Below, in pieces: positions 22,869 through 34,512 of a stretch of 64,000 nt of DNA. The position numbers were made by a program, and so were the translations under genes. Source of the DNA: Andrena cerasifolii (Eukaryota > Arthropoda > Insecta > Hymenoptera > Andrenidae). The stretch is from NCBI RefSeq assembly GCF_050908995.1, contig NC_135132.1, positions 496,001 to 560,000 on the forward strand, in the 5' to 3' direction. Each line of letters opens with the position of its first letter. Position 1 is the first letter of the stretch. The notes under the pieces are model-generated. The model saw only the letters and a list, made by a program, of their open reading frames with translations. It did no database searches and was not told the DNA's origin.

Positions 22869-25608
22869 ATGAGTGATACTCGAAATGTGGATATGCAGCA
22901 CGTGCTGGAAGATATGGACAATAATACTCCGGTTCGTTCGCGACATTTACGTTCGTACGCAAAGAGATTATCGAAACGGAGAGTACATCGCCAAAAGAGA
23001 AGGTCTTTAGCCCTTCAGAAGAAACAAGAAAGCGCAAAAACGGCAGACGACACTGCCGTAGGACAACGTCCAGAAGAAGTGGCCGAGGAGCGTATAGTAG
23101 AGGAACCATCAACATCCGATGGACGAAATCATACGCATCAAGAGATACAGTACTTGCCATCTGATGAAGATACTGATACGGCCAGTTCGTTATAGAAAAA
23201 GTTGCGAAGAACGAGCCGCAAGAGCAATCGCGTCTCCTAAATAGCAACGATATAATGAATTTCGCAAATGTGCTTACTCAATTGCAAAAAATAGGTAAGC
23301 ATGCAAAAGAAACGGAAGACTGTGGCATTGAACACCTACGAATAACTGGTGTGAAACGGCGTGGCTTCAAGAGCATCTTCAGCGTAATGTGCACTTTATG
23401 CCATTACAAAGCTGAAATCTGCAATCAATCGGACGAAGCCGAAGAAGTGGATTGCAATCAGGGCGCCGTTAATGCAACAATTGTATGTGGAGGCAGCTAT
23501 GCCCACTTGGAACACACTTTTGCAGGAGTGAACATACGTTGCATGTCGAAGAGACACTTTGTGAAGAATCAAGATGAATTCGTCAAGTCTGTAATTGTCG
23601 CTGCAGAAGAAGAGGTGTTAGCAGCGGCTAAAGAAGAAAAACGTTTGGCAATTGATCAGGGACCCCTCACATCCCCGTTGTGGCCGATGGAAGCTGGATG
23701 AAGAGATCGTACCGCAGTGGATGTTACGATTCTGCTTCTGGAGTCGGCGTGATAGTTGGCTATCATACGAAGAAAGGTTTATTTTACAGCGTTCGAAATA
23801 AAGTTTGCAGAATTTGTCGGATTGCTGCGAAAAACAAGATAGAACCCCGAAAGCACATATGCTTCAAAAACTGGAACACATCTCGAGCATCGACTGCTAT
23901 GGAAAGCGATGCTATAGTAGAAGGATTCAATACTAGCGTAGAAAAACGTGGGCTCGTTTATTATACTCTGATTGCTGATGGGGACAGCAGCGTGTATAAG
24001 AAGATTATTGATGCTGACCCGTATAAGAGACAGATTCGTGTAAAAAAAATTGAATGCACGAATCGTTTGTTGCGAAACTTTTACACAAAAATGAAAGCGA
24101 TTGTGAAGAAGACTACACCTGGACCATTGAGGCAAGCTATGGAAAGTAGCACTCGCCGGATACGCACGGACAACGTAAAAGCCGCAAAATTTAGGTACAA
24201 TCAGAATGTATCAATCAACGAGAAAACGAAGAATTTGTATGGCGACATACAGAATGTTCCGAGCCACGTGTTTGGTGAACACAAAGAGTGTGCACAATTA
24301 GAATATTTCTGCAATGGAAAGAATAAAGAGAACGAAAGAAACATCGTTCCAGAATTGATGAAAATTGGGGTGTACCAGGACGTAAAAGAAATACTTCGTC
24401 CACTGTTAGCTCACGCGGAGAGCTTACTCTATAACACTAATAATAACGCTGTGGAAAGTTTGAACGCGATAATTGCCAAGTACATTAGCGGAAAGATTAA
24501 ATTTCTCCAAAAGAGGATCATATACAAGAAGATGTGCTGCTGCTGTCGTGGAGTCCAACAGTAACCAAGTGCACTCGCGATTGAATGCGGCAATGAGGAA
24601 GAAAACGCCCGAGGTTGTTCGTCAAACGGAAGAAAAGAAGAAGAAAAAAAAAGAAAAGAGAGCTGCAAAACAGAAGGAAACGAAGGCTGCGCGATATGTA
24701 CGCAAGCAATTGCACTCGCAGAAAGATTCTGATTATGGACAAAATGTACAGAGGCTAGACATGCCATCCCAAATGAATGAACTGGAGCGGGAAAAGCATA
24801 TGCAATTGCTGAGTGAGTGGCAAGGCAAAAGATATGCTATTGAGGAAGAAACCACCCGACAAGCAAAGAACCGCAGATGGTTGTAGTACAGGTCCAAATT
24901 GTTGACAGCATCCAATTTTGGACAAGTGTGTCGTCGCCGACCTGACACGTTTTGCGCAAATGCAGTAAAATCCTGTATCCGAAGATAATTAGTGCACCCG
25001 CGGTGGAATACGGGAAAGAATGCGAGAAAATTGCTCACGAAGAATTGAAGAAGCAATGTACAGATATTGCAGAATGTGGAATTTTCATCGACAGCTGCAT
25101 CCCCTTCTTAGGTGCTTCACCGGATGGTATCATCGGTCAAGAGGGTATTGTGGAAATCAAATGCCCCAAATCAGCGGAGAACTTTTCGCCAGAAGAAGCG
25201 ATAGAAAAACCACCCGCTTTCCGACGCATGTTTACACGTAAAACAGGTATTTCAATGAGCAAAACGCATTACTATTTTTATCAAGTACAAGGCCAGTTAC
25301 ATATTACTGACAGAAAGTACTGTATATTTTGCGTTTGGACCCCGAAGGGGCTGAAATCTATAAAAGTAGAAAGAGATGATGCGTTTTGGAAAAGAGAAAT
25401 GAAGCCAAAACTGGTTCAATTTTATTCAGAATGCATGCTACCGGAATTAATAGAAAGTCGGCACAATAGGTGCATGCCTATTCGGGAGCCTCAATTTATA
25501 TTAGCAGAAAGAGCGAAAGAAAAATCGAAAAGCTTGAAAAAGCGAAAAAGGTCTCACTCCGAAAATAGTGAAACTATTGCATCGGCCTCGCACCGCGGTG
25601 TAAAGTGA
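22869..25608 (+). pseudogene. Mutator-like DDE transposase with a C-terminal YqaJ-type nuclease domain, broken
   Basis: Collinear pieces are 22869-23195 (basic N-terminus), 23255-23701 (CTLCHYKAE zinc-like block, GGSYAHLE), 23680-24564 (VADGSWMKRSY, SGVGVIVGYHTKKG, KNW, DGDSSVYKK, KIECTNRLLRN), 24473-24886 (coiled basic segment) and 24952-25608. The middle matches the Mutator-like transposase domain. The last piece has CGIFIDSCIPFLGASPDGII and GIVEIKCP, the Asp and Glu-x-Lys motifs of the YqaJ exonuclease fold. Lesions are stops after 23193 and at 24884-24886 and frame changes near 23690, 24500 and 24975. The pieces read as one ancestral protein of roughly 850-900 residues, though two genes cannot be excluded. 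Confidence 0.8.
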
Positions 25609-25610
25609 CT

Positions 25611-25637
25611 CTGTCAGTGGTCACAAGTGCCAGCAAT
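25611..25637 (+). repeat. Left part of a host repeat unit, interrupted by the Harbinger-like element
   Basis: ctctgtcagtgg-cacaagtgccagcaat here is the start of the unit that is intact at 40791-40890. Its continuation, aatggcacttgtactcgc, is found after the element at 40695. Confidence 0.8.
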
Positions 25638-26523
25638 AGGGCCCTTTACACACGCCGCGCGGCCCGCAAAAGTACGTGAAGCCGGATCGTGGCGCTCCTT
25701 CGCGCGGGCCAGAAGGTCGTACCCGTCACTACTTAGAGATAGCGAGTTCGGACTCCCATTTCTACGTCGACTCCACATGCTTTTTACACGATCCACCGCA
25801 GTAGTGTATTGTGTACTACTTGTTCGATGTATATCATCGATCTGCGAAACGATCGGCAAGACACGATCGTGATATACGTTCGCGAAAAGTATCTCAAATT
25901 CCTCGATATACCAGGCTATCATAAATGCTGTTACTATAGGGTACACTGAAACATCTGTTTTTAGGAAGCTACATTTGGTTGACCTGAAGGTGCTATAAAT
26001 TCTGGAAATGGTTTATGACTCAGTTATAACGACTGTAAAATTTTATAAGGGTACTTTAAAAAATGTTCAAATGTTTCCCCGGCAATGCGATGGCAAATGA
26101 AATTGCAGTTAACACATTCACTGTTGTGACGATCATAAATATTCCTATCAACGGCAATAATTACCATGCCACTGCTTGTTATATAAATATATAAACTAAT
26201 ATTGATAGACAATAAATACATATAGGTATGCAAGTGATGTTATATCTAAGATAAATGATGATGAGATGTAATATGTAAGATGTTTTGAAGAAGGGGGGTA
26301 GTCTTCTGATTGGTCGTGATTCAGGTCAAATTTTTCACCCACGCTCTTGCGTGGCGCGCAGCAAGAAAGCATCACAGTCCTGCCCGCGCGCCAGAAAGCA
26401 CCACGCTCCTGCCCGCGCGCAAACCTCCAATCCAGATGAATTTACATAAGAGACAGAAAAGGTAGTTAGAAAAGGAAAAAACGATACTTGAAACCGGGCG
26501 CGTTGCGCGCCTCAGGATTTCCG
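25638..26523. repeat. Left terminal inverted repeat of the Harbinger-like element
   Basis: About 886 bp, nearly identical in reverse complement to 39766-40694. Chance ORFs in it (25614-25946 minus, 26024-26233 minus) are mirrored by identical or nearly identical ones at the other end, which shows how close the two copies are. Confidence 0.9.
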
Positions 26524-26529
26524 ACAGTG

Positions 26530-27260
26530 CGGACGAGGCTGAGGCGCGCGACGAGCCTGGCAGCCGATCCTGGCAGCCAAGACTCCAGACGCAACGCCGT
26601 CGATAAGCCGTGCCTCGATGGGTTTCGAGGACTTCGACCCTCGAGACCAGGGGGACCGTACCATGTTGCCCCCTAAGACGTGGCGAATCGAAAATTCTAC
26701 ATTTCGCACCGGATCTTGGCGAAAGTGACGTGTATTGTTTCCTTATGTTTTCCCGATGAAAATGGTCCAAAAACGATACAAATCGGATTGTAATTAAGGA
26801 ATCTTTATAATAAATTGATGTCCATAACTTCGTTAAAAATAGTCCGATTTATATGAAATTTGGTATAATTTTCATTTGAAAAACGTAAAGAATCCATCGG
26901 TGTCACGTCCATATCGATACGATAAAGAATAAAGTATACAGTTTTTCTGAAACAGGTATGAATCCTTGGCCGACCGCAGCGAATCGAGGTCGGCGACCCA
27001 CAGTCGAGGGTGAAATATTCATTACAGCGTATTAAGAAATTCTTTATTCTTCGTCGTATCGATATGAAAGTAACACTAATGGATTCCTGGTGTTCTCCCA
27101 ATTAAAATGATCACAAATATCATGCAAATCGGACTACTTTTACACAAACAATACAAATTATAAAAGGAGTAGGCATTCCGTGGTCCGAACGATGGCCAGA
27201 ACGAGCAAAGAACCTAATAAAAAGGAAATAAATATAGGGAAAGTAACCGTAATAAACGTA
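26530..27260. repeat. Repeat-derived non-coding sequence
   Basis: Contains blocks shared with 22360-22435 and with the interior of the MITE at 6878-7417, such as cttcgttaaaaata, atatcgat.cgat, and tatcgatatgaaagt..ca..attcctgg. No gene is present. Confidence 0.5.
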
Positions 27261-27266
27261 CTAATG

Positions 27267-27790
27267 GATTCTGCCTTTTCTCCGTGCATTCACTTAAAAC
27301 GTAAGCATTGGTTCCTCCCTCCATAGGTCAAATTCCTAGCGGGGGTGGTTATGGCAAAATGTAATTGGTTAAGGCGTGACAAAAGTATATTGCTCCAACG
27401 GCGGGTTCCACCGGTGACAATTCTAATTGCCCTACTCCTGGGACTCTCCGCAATGCCGTTACTGATGGGCTTCAGCCCACGACGTCTTTATTGCTGGACT
27501 AAACATTGAGAATCACAGGACAATGGTCAAATAAGGAAATACCTCGCGAGGCTTACACATCTGGCAACGAAACGTAAACTAAAGACGTATTTACAACCCC
27601 TGATTTTTATAACACGACCGCCGTTTGGGCAGAAGGACGTTTTGCATTTCCTCCTGGGCTCAAATCAGCCCCTCTTGTCACGCCTTAACCAATTACATTT
27701 TACCATAACCACCCCCGCTAGGAATTTGACCTATGGAGGGAGGAACCAATGCTTACGTTTTAAATGAATGCACGGAGAAAAGGCAGAATC
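27267..27790. repeat. Foldback with 116-bp arms overlapping the start of the MADF-gene region
   Basis: 27267-27382 and 27675-27790 are reverse complements with about two mismatches and a 292-bp spacer. The right arm ends about 80 bp before the likely MADF start codon, so the foldback occupies the presumed promoter. Confidence 0.9.
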
Positions 27791-27871
27791 AAAAGAAAAG
27801 TCAAAGTATCAATACGTTCGTATAGTTCTGTTACGTCAGTGATTTGCTTGGTGATTACTGATAAAATTAGG

Positions 27872-28348
27872 ATGGACGATACAAAGTGGAGTAAGACGGC
27901 AGTAACAGGGTTAATTACCTTATATAAAACAATGCCTTCTCTATGGAAAGTGAGGAGTAAGGAATATCAAAATCGCAATTTAAGAAACGATTGTTATGAA
28001 AAATTAATAACGTACTGCAAAACAATATTCCCCAATGCGGACAGAGAGTTCGTATGTAAAAAAATTCAATCTCTGCGTGGGACATATCGCAAAGAATTTC
28101 GAAAAGTAGTGGCATCTACACGATCTGGGAACGAGGCCGAAGATGTATACGTGCCATCACTTTGGTATTACGATTTACTACAGTTTACAAAAGATCAGGA
28201 CATCCCAACGGCGAGTATAACGAATATCGAGGAGGAGACATCTCTCCCGGACGAGCCCGAAGCGATGCGGGACGAACCCGAAGAAATTGAATGTCAACCT
28301 ATCGACGTACAGGACATGGACGACACCGAGACGCAGCCTAGCAATCAA
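27872..28348 (+). CDS. MADF-domain protein of the Harbinger-like element, first coding exon
   Basis: I choose the ATG at 27872 (MDDTKWSKTAV) because the longer ORF starting at 27764 begins inside the foldback arm. The product opens with a MADF (Myb/SANT-like) domain over about residues 10-105, visible as LITLYKTMPSLW, YEKLITYCK and VPSLWYYDLLQF, followed by an acidic tail. The frame reaches a strong donor, CAA-GTAAGT, at 28349. In PIF/Harbinger elements such a protein binds the element's DNA and assists the transposase. The next exon is probably the one at 37509-37882, but donor phase 0 does not fit the nearest acceptor there, so an intermediate exon or decay is likely. A LINE occupies the intron. 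Confidence 0.75.
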
Positions 28349-28683
28349 GTAAGTTTATTTATGACCTCATTTATTTTATTACTACACTCCTCAAAAAATT
28401 CGGTATAGCTGGAACCACGGACGAGTTTTTATCTTGTAAAAAATTAATTCTACACAAGGAAAACAAGCTAAATGTCTAGCAGAAATCGAACATTTTTTTA
28501 AAATGCTGTCACTGCAAACTTTTATTCTTAAGGACCCTCTGTGGCTACAACTACGTGGAAATATCATTTCAATGTAGTACTGAAGGTAAACAAGAAACTG
28601 AATATAATTTTACAATGGACACAGACAATAAAAAGGAAACATATGGTTGTATTTTTGTGAAATTTTAGTTTATTAGGGTGACT

Positions 28684-28699
28684 AAGTATGTGGGTATTA
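28684..28699. repeat. LINE target duplication, left copy
   Basis: AAGTATGTGGGTATTA, identical to 34497-34512. Confidence 0.92.
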
Positions 28700-29075
28700 G
28701 GACTTCCATTTCCGGTTTGTAAGAAGCGTGACGTGTGAGTGAGCAGTGTGAGAGATAGGAGTGGATAAGGTGTTAGTAGGGCAGGTAGGGTGTGAAAAGT
28801 GGGTACAGAGGGAGAAGAGGGAGCTGGGAGTGAAGGGAGAGATAGGGCAAGGAAAAGGGGAGTGAGGGAGAGGAGGAAAAACAGGGTGGAAGCACGCGAG
28901 TGTTGAGGTTAGGGTAAGGAGGGAAGGATTGAACGGATGTGGAAAAGGCGGGAGAGTGGAGAAAGAGAGGAAGAGAGAGACATCGGGCGGTGAAGAAAGG
29001 AAATAAGGATATAGCGGAGACAGTAGATAAAGTAGGGAGTGAGAGAAGGGGAAATAGGCGGAAGGTAAGGAAGAT

Positions 29076-30868
29076 ATGATGGAAGGGAAAGAGGGAGAAA
29101 AGGGAGAGGAAAGAGGAAAAGAAAGGGTAGAAACAGAGAGGAAGGTAGATGAAAAGGAAGAAGAGGCGAAAAGGAGAGGTAGGAAAACGAATGCAGAGAG
29201 ACTGGCAAGGGAAAGGAGCATGAGTGGAGGAAGCATAGGTGAAATTGCGGAGTTGTGGAAGAGAAAGAGAGAGAAAGAGGAACAGGGTCATGGAGAAGAG
29301 AGTGGAATAGAAGCGTTCCAAAAGAGTATAAAGGTAGGAAGATCACCGGAGGGAGAAAGAGAGGGGGGAGGAATAGAGAGGCTATTAAAGGAAATGAGGG
29401 CGGAGATGAGGAAGGATCTGAAGGAAGTAAAGGAACAAGGGAGAGAGGCGAGGGAAGATATGGCGTCATTAAGAGAGAAAATGGAAGAATGGGAAGAGAA
29501 GTGGAGAAGAGAAAAGAAAGAGTTGGGAAATAGAATGGAAAGGGTGGAAAAAAGATTAGAGGAAGTGGAGAGAGAGGAGGAGAAGATCAAGGAAATGGAG
29601 GAGAGGCTAAAGAATTTAGAAATGAGGAGGAAAAAGGAGGAGGGAGTCGGGGAAGGAAGGAGAGAGGAAGGGGTGGGGAAGGACGCAGGACGGGAAGAAT
29701 GGGAAACAAGGGTGCAGGGGATGGAAAGAAAACTAGAAATGAAAGAGAGAGAAGAGAGAAGGAAGAACATTATAATTAAAGGGGTAGGTAGGGAGGGAAC
29801 GGCGATGAGGAGGGCAAAGGAAGTGCTGGATGTAGCAGGGATACAGGGGAGAATAGAGGGAGTGAGGGAGCTTGGAGGAAGAAGGCAAGGGAGGGAGGAA
29901 GTGATGCTGGAGGTGAAAATGGAGAGCATGGAAGTGAAGAGGGAAATAATGAGGAACAAAGGAAAGCTAAAAGGGAGAAAGGAAAGGATAGGGTTAGGTC
30001 TGGGTTAGGTCTGGGTTAGGACGCTCCCGTCGTAGGCGATCGAACAGATAGGGTGAGTTCGGCGGTCAACGGGACCGTCATTGCACTCTGCCCCTGCCCC
30101 GGGGTGTCCGCTTGCGGCTCTCCCGGGTGCGGCGGCGGAAGAACGGTCCCTTGGATCATTTGACCAGGTGCCGTCTCCCCGCCCGGCCACTGTCCGGGTT
30201 ACTGTTCGATCGCGGGGGTCGCGGGGTGAGGGTGCCGGGGGGCACACTCACCCCTCCGCAACACCATGCGACCCCCAGAAGTGGCGACGCGGACGAGTGG
30301 TCCGTCGCGCGTGGCCGGAGTTCCGGGAAGGCCCCGCCGTCATCGCGCGGGGTTGTTGAGCGCGGAGTTCGCCTTTGCGCTGAGGGGGGGGGGGGGGCAA
30401 GCGGATGTATCGCTAGTTTGCTCCCGCGTAAAGTCCCTCCCCTCGTGCGCGCGACTCCGCGCCCGAGGAAGACCACCGTGGAGTTTTAGTGGGTGCAAGC
30501 CCCACATAACCCCGTCCCTCCCCCGGGGGGCGGGGTATCCGTTAGGGATTTCTCCACGTCAAAAAAAAAAATAAGAAAAAAAAGGTCTGGGTTAGGACGA
30601 TCTGACCTGGAAAGAAAGAAAGATGCAATGGCAGTTAAGGGTGTTAGGAGAAGAGGAGGAAAGAAAAGGGAATAGAGTGAGAGTAAAGTACGGGAAGATA
30701 GAGATAGAGGGGAAAACGTGGTTCTGGGATGAGCAGGGAGAGGTACTAAGAGACTGGAGAGGGAAGGAGAGGGGAAGGGCAGAATGGGGAGCAAAAGAGG
30801 TGCGAGAAGGAGAAAGGGGCAGGGAAGAGGTGGGAAAGAAAGAAGGGAGACAGGGAGCGGAAGGGTAA
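29076..30868 (+). pseudogene. LINE ORF1, coiled-coil RNA-binding protein, interrupted
   Basis: 29076-30008 encodes a very Glu/Arg/Lys-rich protein. A long coiled coil covers about residues 95-200, then an RRM-like segment begins RRKNIIIKGV and contains VRELGGRR and EIMRNKGKLKG. It stops at 30006-30008, within an 11-bp repeat (GGGTTAGGTCT). Beyond the inserted SINE-like sequence the same protein continues as DDLTWKERKMQWQLR and GKTWFWDE to 30868. So the gene is broken both by the repeat-associated frame change and by the insertion. In L1-type elements ORF1p packages the RNA. Confidence 0.8.
30024..30583 (+). mobile_element. 560-bp GC-rich SINE-like or truncated retroelement insertion within LINE ORF1
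   Basis: Flanked by the exact 16-bp repeat GGTCTGGGTTAGGACG (30008-30023 and 30584-30599), and ends in an A-rich tail (30561-30583). It is GC- and CpG-rich, unlike the surrounding GA-rich LINE. No long credible ORF was found. The 3' part (ccccgtccctccc, ggggcggggtatccg, tctccacgtc) resembles the 3' end of some insect non-LTR elements by eye only. Confidence 0.8.
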
Positions 30869-33800
30869 AAAAACTAAGGGTGGAGGGAGAGAAAAGGGGA
30901 GCGACAGAACAAACGGAAGAAACGAAAAGCTGGAAGATAGCGTTCTGGAACGTAGCGGGGGTGGCAAACAAGGAGGTGGAATTTTGGAAGGGGATAGGGG
31001 AATGGGAAGTAATAGTGCTTTTGGAGACATGGATAGAAGAGAAGGGATGGGACAGGATTAAGCACAGGCTGCCGACGGGATACAGGTGGAAGACGCAGTG
31101 GGCAAAGAGAAGGAATAAGAGGGGGAGAGCGATGGGAGGCATAGTGATAGGGGTGAGGGAAGAGATGGAACGAGAGGGAAGAGACAGGAACGAGATCAGG
31201 GAGAAGAAGAAGGAATTTTGGTGGAAAGAATAAAGGCGGGGGAGGAGGAATGGACGGTGGTGGCAGTATACGTAAACGAGGACATGGAGAGGAAGCTGGA
31301 AAGGATCAGAGGATGGATGGAGGGGCAGAAGGAGGGAGAGAGGACAATAATAGGGGGGGACTTCAATGCGAGGACAGGAACGCTAGGCGGCAGGATAGAG
31401 GGAGGAGAGGAGGAGGAGGAGGAGGAGGAGGATGGAGGGGGAAGAAAGTCGAAAGATAGGAAGGTAAATAGGGACGGAAGAAGTTTAGTAAAACTAATAG
31501 ATGAGACGGGGTGAGAAATCTTGAACGGGAACATAGAGGGGCACGAAGAGGGGGAATACACGTACACGGGGGGAAGAGGGGCAACGGTGATCGATTATGT
31601 GTTGGGGGATGAGAGGACAAGAATGGGGGTGGAAAGGATGGAGATAGGGGACAGAGTGGAGTCAGATCACTACCCGGTGGTGGTGACGATGAGGGAGGGA
31701 GGAGTGGGGGAGAGAAGAGGAAAAGTGAGGGAAAGAAAGGTAGGAGGGAGGGCGGTGGTCGGCAAGGATGAAAGAGGAGTTTAGGAGGGGGATGGAAGGA
31801 GTGGGCATAGAAGGGGAAGGGATACAGGAGGCGGTGAGTAAGATAACAGAAAGGATTAACGAGGTGATGAGGAAAGGGGAGGAGAAGGGGGACAAGGAGG
31901 AAAGGGGGAAGGAGGGGTGGTGGGACGGAGAAACCAGGGAACTGAAGAGGCAGGTGAGAAGAGGGCTAAGGAGATGGAGAGGGGGGGAGGGATCGAGGGA
32001 AGAGTACAAAAGGAAAAGGAGAGAGTACAAAGAACTGTGCGAGAGGAAAAAAGGGGAAGAGAGGGAGAGGATGATAAGGGAGGTAGCGGAAGCGAAAACG
32101 GAAAACAAAGTATGGGAGATAGTGAACAGGGGAAGGAAAAAAAGGAAGCGGGTGGACGAAAAGATAAAGAGTGAGGAGTGGAAGGAATATTTCATGGGAC
32201 TGCTAGGGGGAGTGGAAAACAGGGTAAGGATGGGAGGGGAGGGGAGTAGGAGGAAGGGATAGGAAGAAGGAATAGCAAAGAGGAAATAAGAAAGGTATTG
32301 AGGAGACTGAAGGAGGGAAAGGCGATGGGAGGGGACGGGATACCAAACGAAGCATGGAAATTTGGCGGAGAGAAGGGGGTAGAGGCAGCATGGGAGATTT
32401 GCAGGAGGGTATGGGAGGGAGAAGGATGGCCGCAGGAGTGGAAGGAGGGGTTAATAGCGCCACTGGTGAAGAAAGGAAGGGGTACAGGGGTACAGGACTA
32501 CAGGGGAGTTACGCTATGCCGACCTTGTATAAGGTGTATGCAGCGGTGCTGGGAGAGAGACTGGAACAGGAGGTGGAAGGTGAGGGGATGATCCCGGAGA
32601 GTCAGGCAGGGTTCAGGAGAGGGAGAGGAACAGGGGACCAAATATATGTGCTAAACCACATGATAGGGAAGCAGACCAGAAGGGGCAAGGGGAAACTGGT
32701 AGCGCTGTTCGTGGACCTGAAGGCTGCGTTCGACACGGTGGACAGGAGTAAATTATGGGAGGCAATGGAGAAGAGAGGGGTAAGGGAGGGGTTGAGGGAG
32801 AGGGTTAAGGAAATATATAGGGAGACAATTAGCAGAGTAAAGGTGGGAGGGGAGATAGGGGAGGGATTCTGGACATCGAGAGGGCTAAGGCAAGGGTGCC
32901 CGCTGAGCCCCATACTATTCAACCTGCTGATAGCGGATGTGGAGGAGGAGCTAAATAAAGGGAATTGGGGAGGGGTGAGAATAGGAGGCAGGAGGATATG
33001 CTCCCTGGCATATGCGGATGACCTAGTGTTACTGGCGGGAAAAGAGGAAGAGATGGTGTGTATGATAAGGCGGCTAGAAAGATACTTGGAGGGAAAGAAC
33101 CTAGAGGTTAATGTGGCAAAGACAAAGGTGGTAAGGTTCAGAAAAGGGGGAGGGAGAGACAGAAAGGTGGAATGGAAATGGAAAGGAAGGGAGATTGAGG
33201 AGGTAAAGGAGTTTAAGTATTTAGGGTATGTGTTCAAGAAAAACGGGGGACATGAGGCGCACATACAGGACAGGGTGAAAAAGGCAGGGGTCGTAATGAG
33301 ACAGGTCTGGGGAATTGGAAAAAGGAAATTTGGAAAGGACTGGGGAAGGAGGATGTGGCTGTTCGATGCGCTGGTGTGGACGGTTTTGGGGTACGGGGCG
33401 GAGGTATGGGGGTGGAAGGAGAGGGAGGAGGTAGAGAGGGTACAGGAAAGGTTCATAAGATGGTCGTTGGGGGTAGACTGGAGGACGCCAGGATATATGG
33501 TGAGGGAGGAGACAAAGAGGGAAAAGCTGAGGACGTGGGCGGGGGGAAGGGCGTGGAGATACGAGGAGAAGCTGAGCAGGGGAGAGGGAGGGGAGTTGGC
33601 CAGATTATGTCTGAAAGAGGTGAAGGAGAGGGAGAGGGAGGAGGGGAGAGAGTTGTCTAGGTGGGAAATAGAGAGAAAGGAGTTTAGGATGGAGAGAGGA
33701 GGGAGTGAAGGTAACGAAAGGGAAAGGGAAAGAGGGGGGTACGAAGAGATGGAGAAAGAAGACAGCAGGAGACAGGCAGAGGAGAGAAGGGAAAAAATAA

Positions 33801-34165
33801 GGGAGTCTAAATACAACAGATGGTACAGGGAGATAGTAGCAAAGGGGATTCCGAAATATCTGGCAGCGGGATGGAGTGAAGGGAGGTGCAGGAGGATAGC
33901 AAGATTTAGGCTGGGGAACGAAATGAGGGGGGGAGGTACTGGGAGAAGGAAGAGGAGAGGAGATGCAGGGTATGCGGGGGGGAAGAAGAGACGTGGGAAC
34001 ACGTTTTAGAGAGATGTGCAAGGGAAGAAGAGGGAGGGGAGAGAGGAATAGGGGAAATGATAAAGGAAATATTGGATGAAGGAGGTAAGGGAGAGGAATG
34101 GATGAAGAGGATAGAGGAAATGAGACGGGAGTGGGAAGGAGGAAACGGGGAGAAAGGAGAGGGAA
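30784..34165 (+). pseudogene. LINE ORF2, endonuclease and reverse transcriptase, multiply broken
   Basis: The APE endonuclease starts at WKIAFWNVAGV and continues with LLETWIEE, IIGGDFNART and SDHYPVVV across 30784-31233, 31218-31514 and 31521-31784. The reverse transcriptase covers 32298-34009 with GKAMGGDGIPNEAWK, ESQAGFRRGRGT, FVDLKAAFDTV, GLRQGCPLSP and the catalytic AYADDLVLLA. After a frame change near 33930 a zinc-knuckle-like C-x2-C..H-x4-C block (CRVCGG..WEHVLERC) follows. Breaks are frame changes near 31220, 31770, 32280 and 32515 and a Trp-to-stop TGA at 31512. The reverse-transcriptase core itself is open over 551 codons. Confidence 0.85.
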
Positions 34166-34496
34166 GGAGGAAGGGAGAAAGGAACTAATGAATGAAAGGA
34201 GGAATGGAGTGAAAGAAAGGAAATGGAAGTCGAAGGCGGAGGAAAGGGGAGGAGACGAGAGCGGAAAAGGCGTAGTTTTAAGAGGAGAAAACGGCAGGCG
34301 CGGGATAAATGGGAATAGTATAAGAGCGTGGATAGAGGGGGGGGGGGCGGCGAGCGGGAGAGCGGAGAGGGAGAGCGAGCGAGGCGAGTGCGATGGAAGT
34401 AGGATAAGGACTTAAGATAAGGATAGGATAAGATTAGGTTAAGGAAAATGTAAAGGAGACATGTAACCCTGAGGGGAATCAATAAATCACACATAC

Positions 34497-34512
34497 AAGT
34501 ATGTGGGTATTA
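34497..34512. repeat. LINE target duplication, right copy
   Basis: AAGTATGTGGGTATTA, identical to 28684-28699. Confidence 0.92.

Larger units (their letters stand above)
28700..34496 (+). mobile_element. LINE (non-LTR retrotransposon), near full length, purine-rich sense strand
   Basis: Flanked by the exact 16-bp duplication at 28684-28699 and 34497-34512. It is about 5.2 kb without the 560-bp insertion at 30024-30583. It has two ORFs, a coiled-coil ORF1 and an endonuclease/reverse-transcriptase ORF2. The 3' end is aataaatcacacatac rather than a poly-A tail. The sense strand is overwhelmingly A and G throughout, coding and non-coding alike. The clade is uncertain; ORF1 resembles L1-type ORF1 proteins. 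Confidence 0.9.

Noticed and set aside
22749..23247. Minus-strand ORFs across the start of the Mutator-like gene
   Set aside because: They mirror the plus-strand gene and the GT-rich leader (giving a His/Thr/Gln repeat) and have no domain.
25614..26233. Minus-strand ORFs repeated at 40056-40696 as a possible gene pair
   Set aside because: They lie wholly within the terminal inverted repeats, show no domain, and their conservation is explained by the identity of the two ends.
30001..30020. Telomere-like TTAGG repeats
   Set aside because: Only an 11-bp unit (GGGTTAGGTCT) repeats about twice inside LINE ORF1, and isolated ggttaggtta elsewhere has one or two units. No telomeric array.
28697..34494. 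Many long minus-strand ORFs (for example 28909-29469, 29288-29959, 32602-34002)
   Set aside because: They are Ser/Pro/Leu/Phe-rich mirror readings of the purine-rich LINE. Absence of T-rich stop complements on that strand explains their length, and the plus strand carries recognisable endonuclease and reverse transcriptase.
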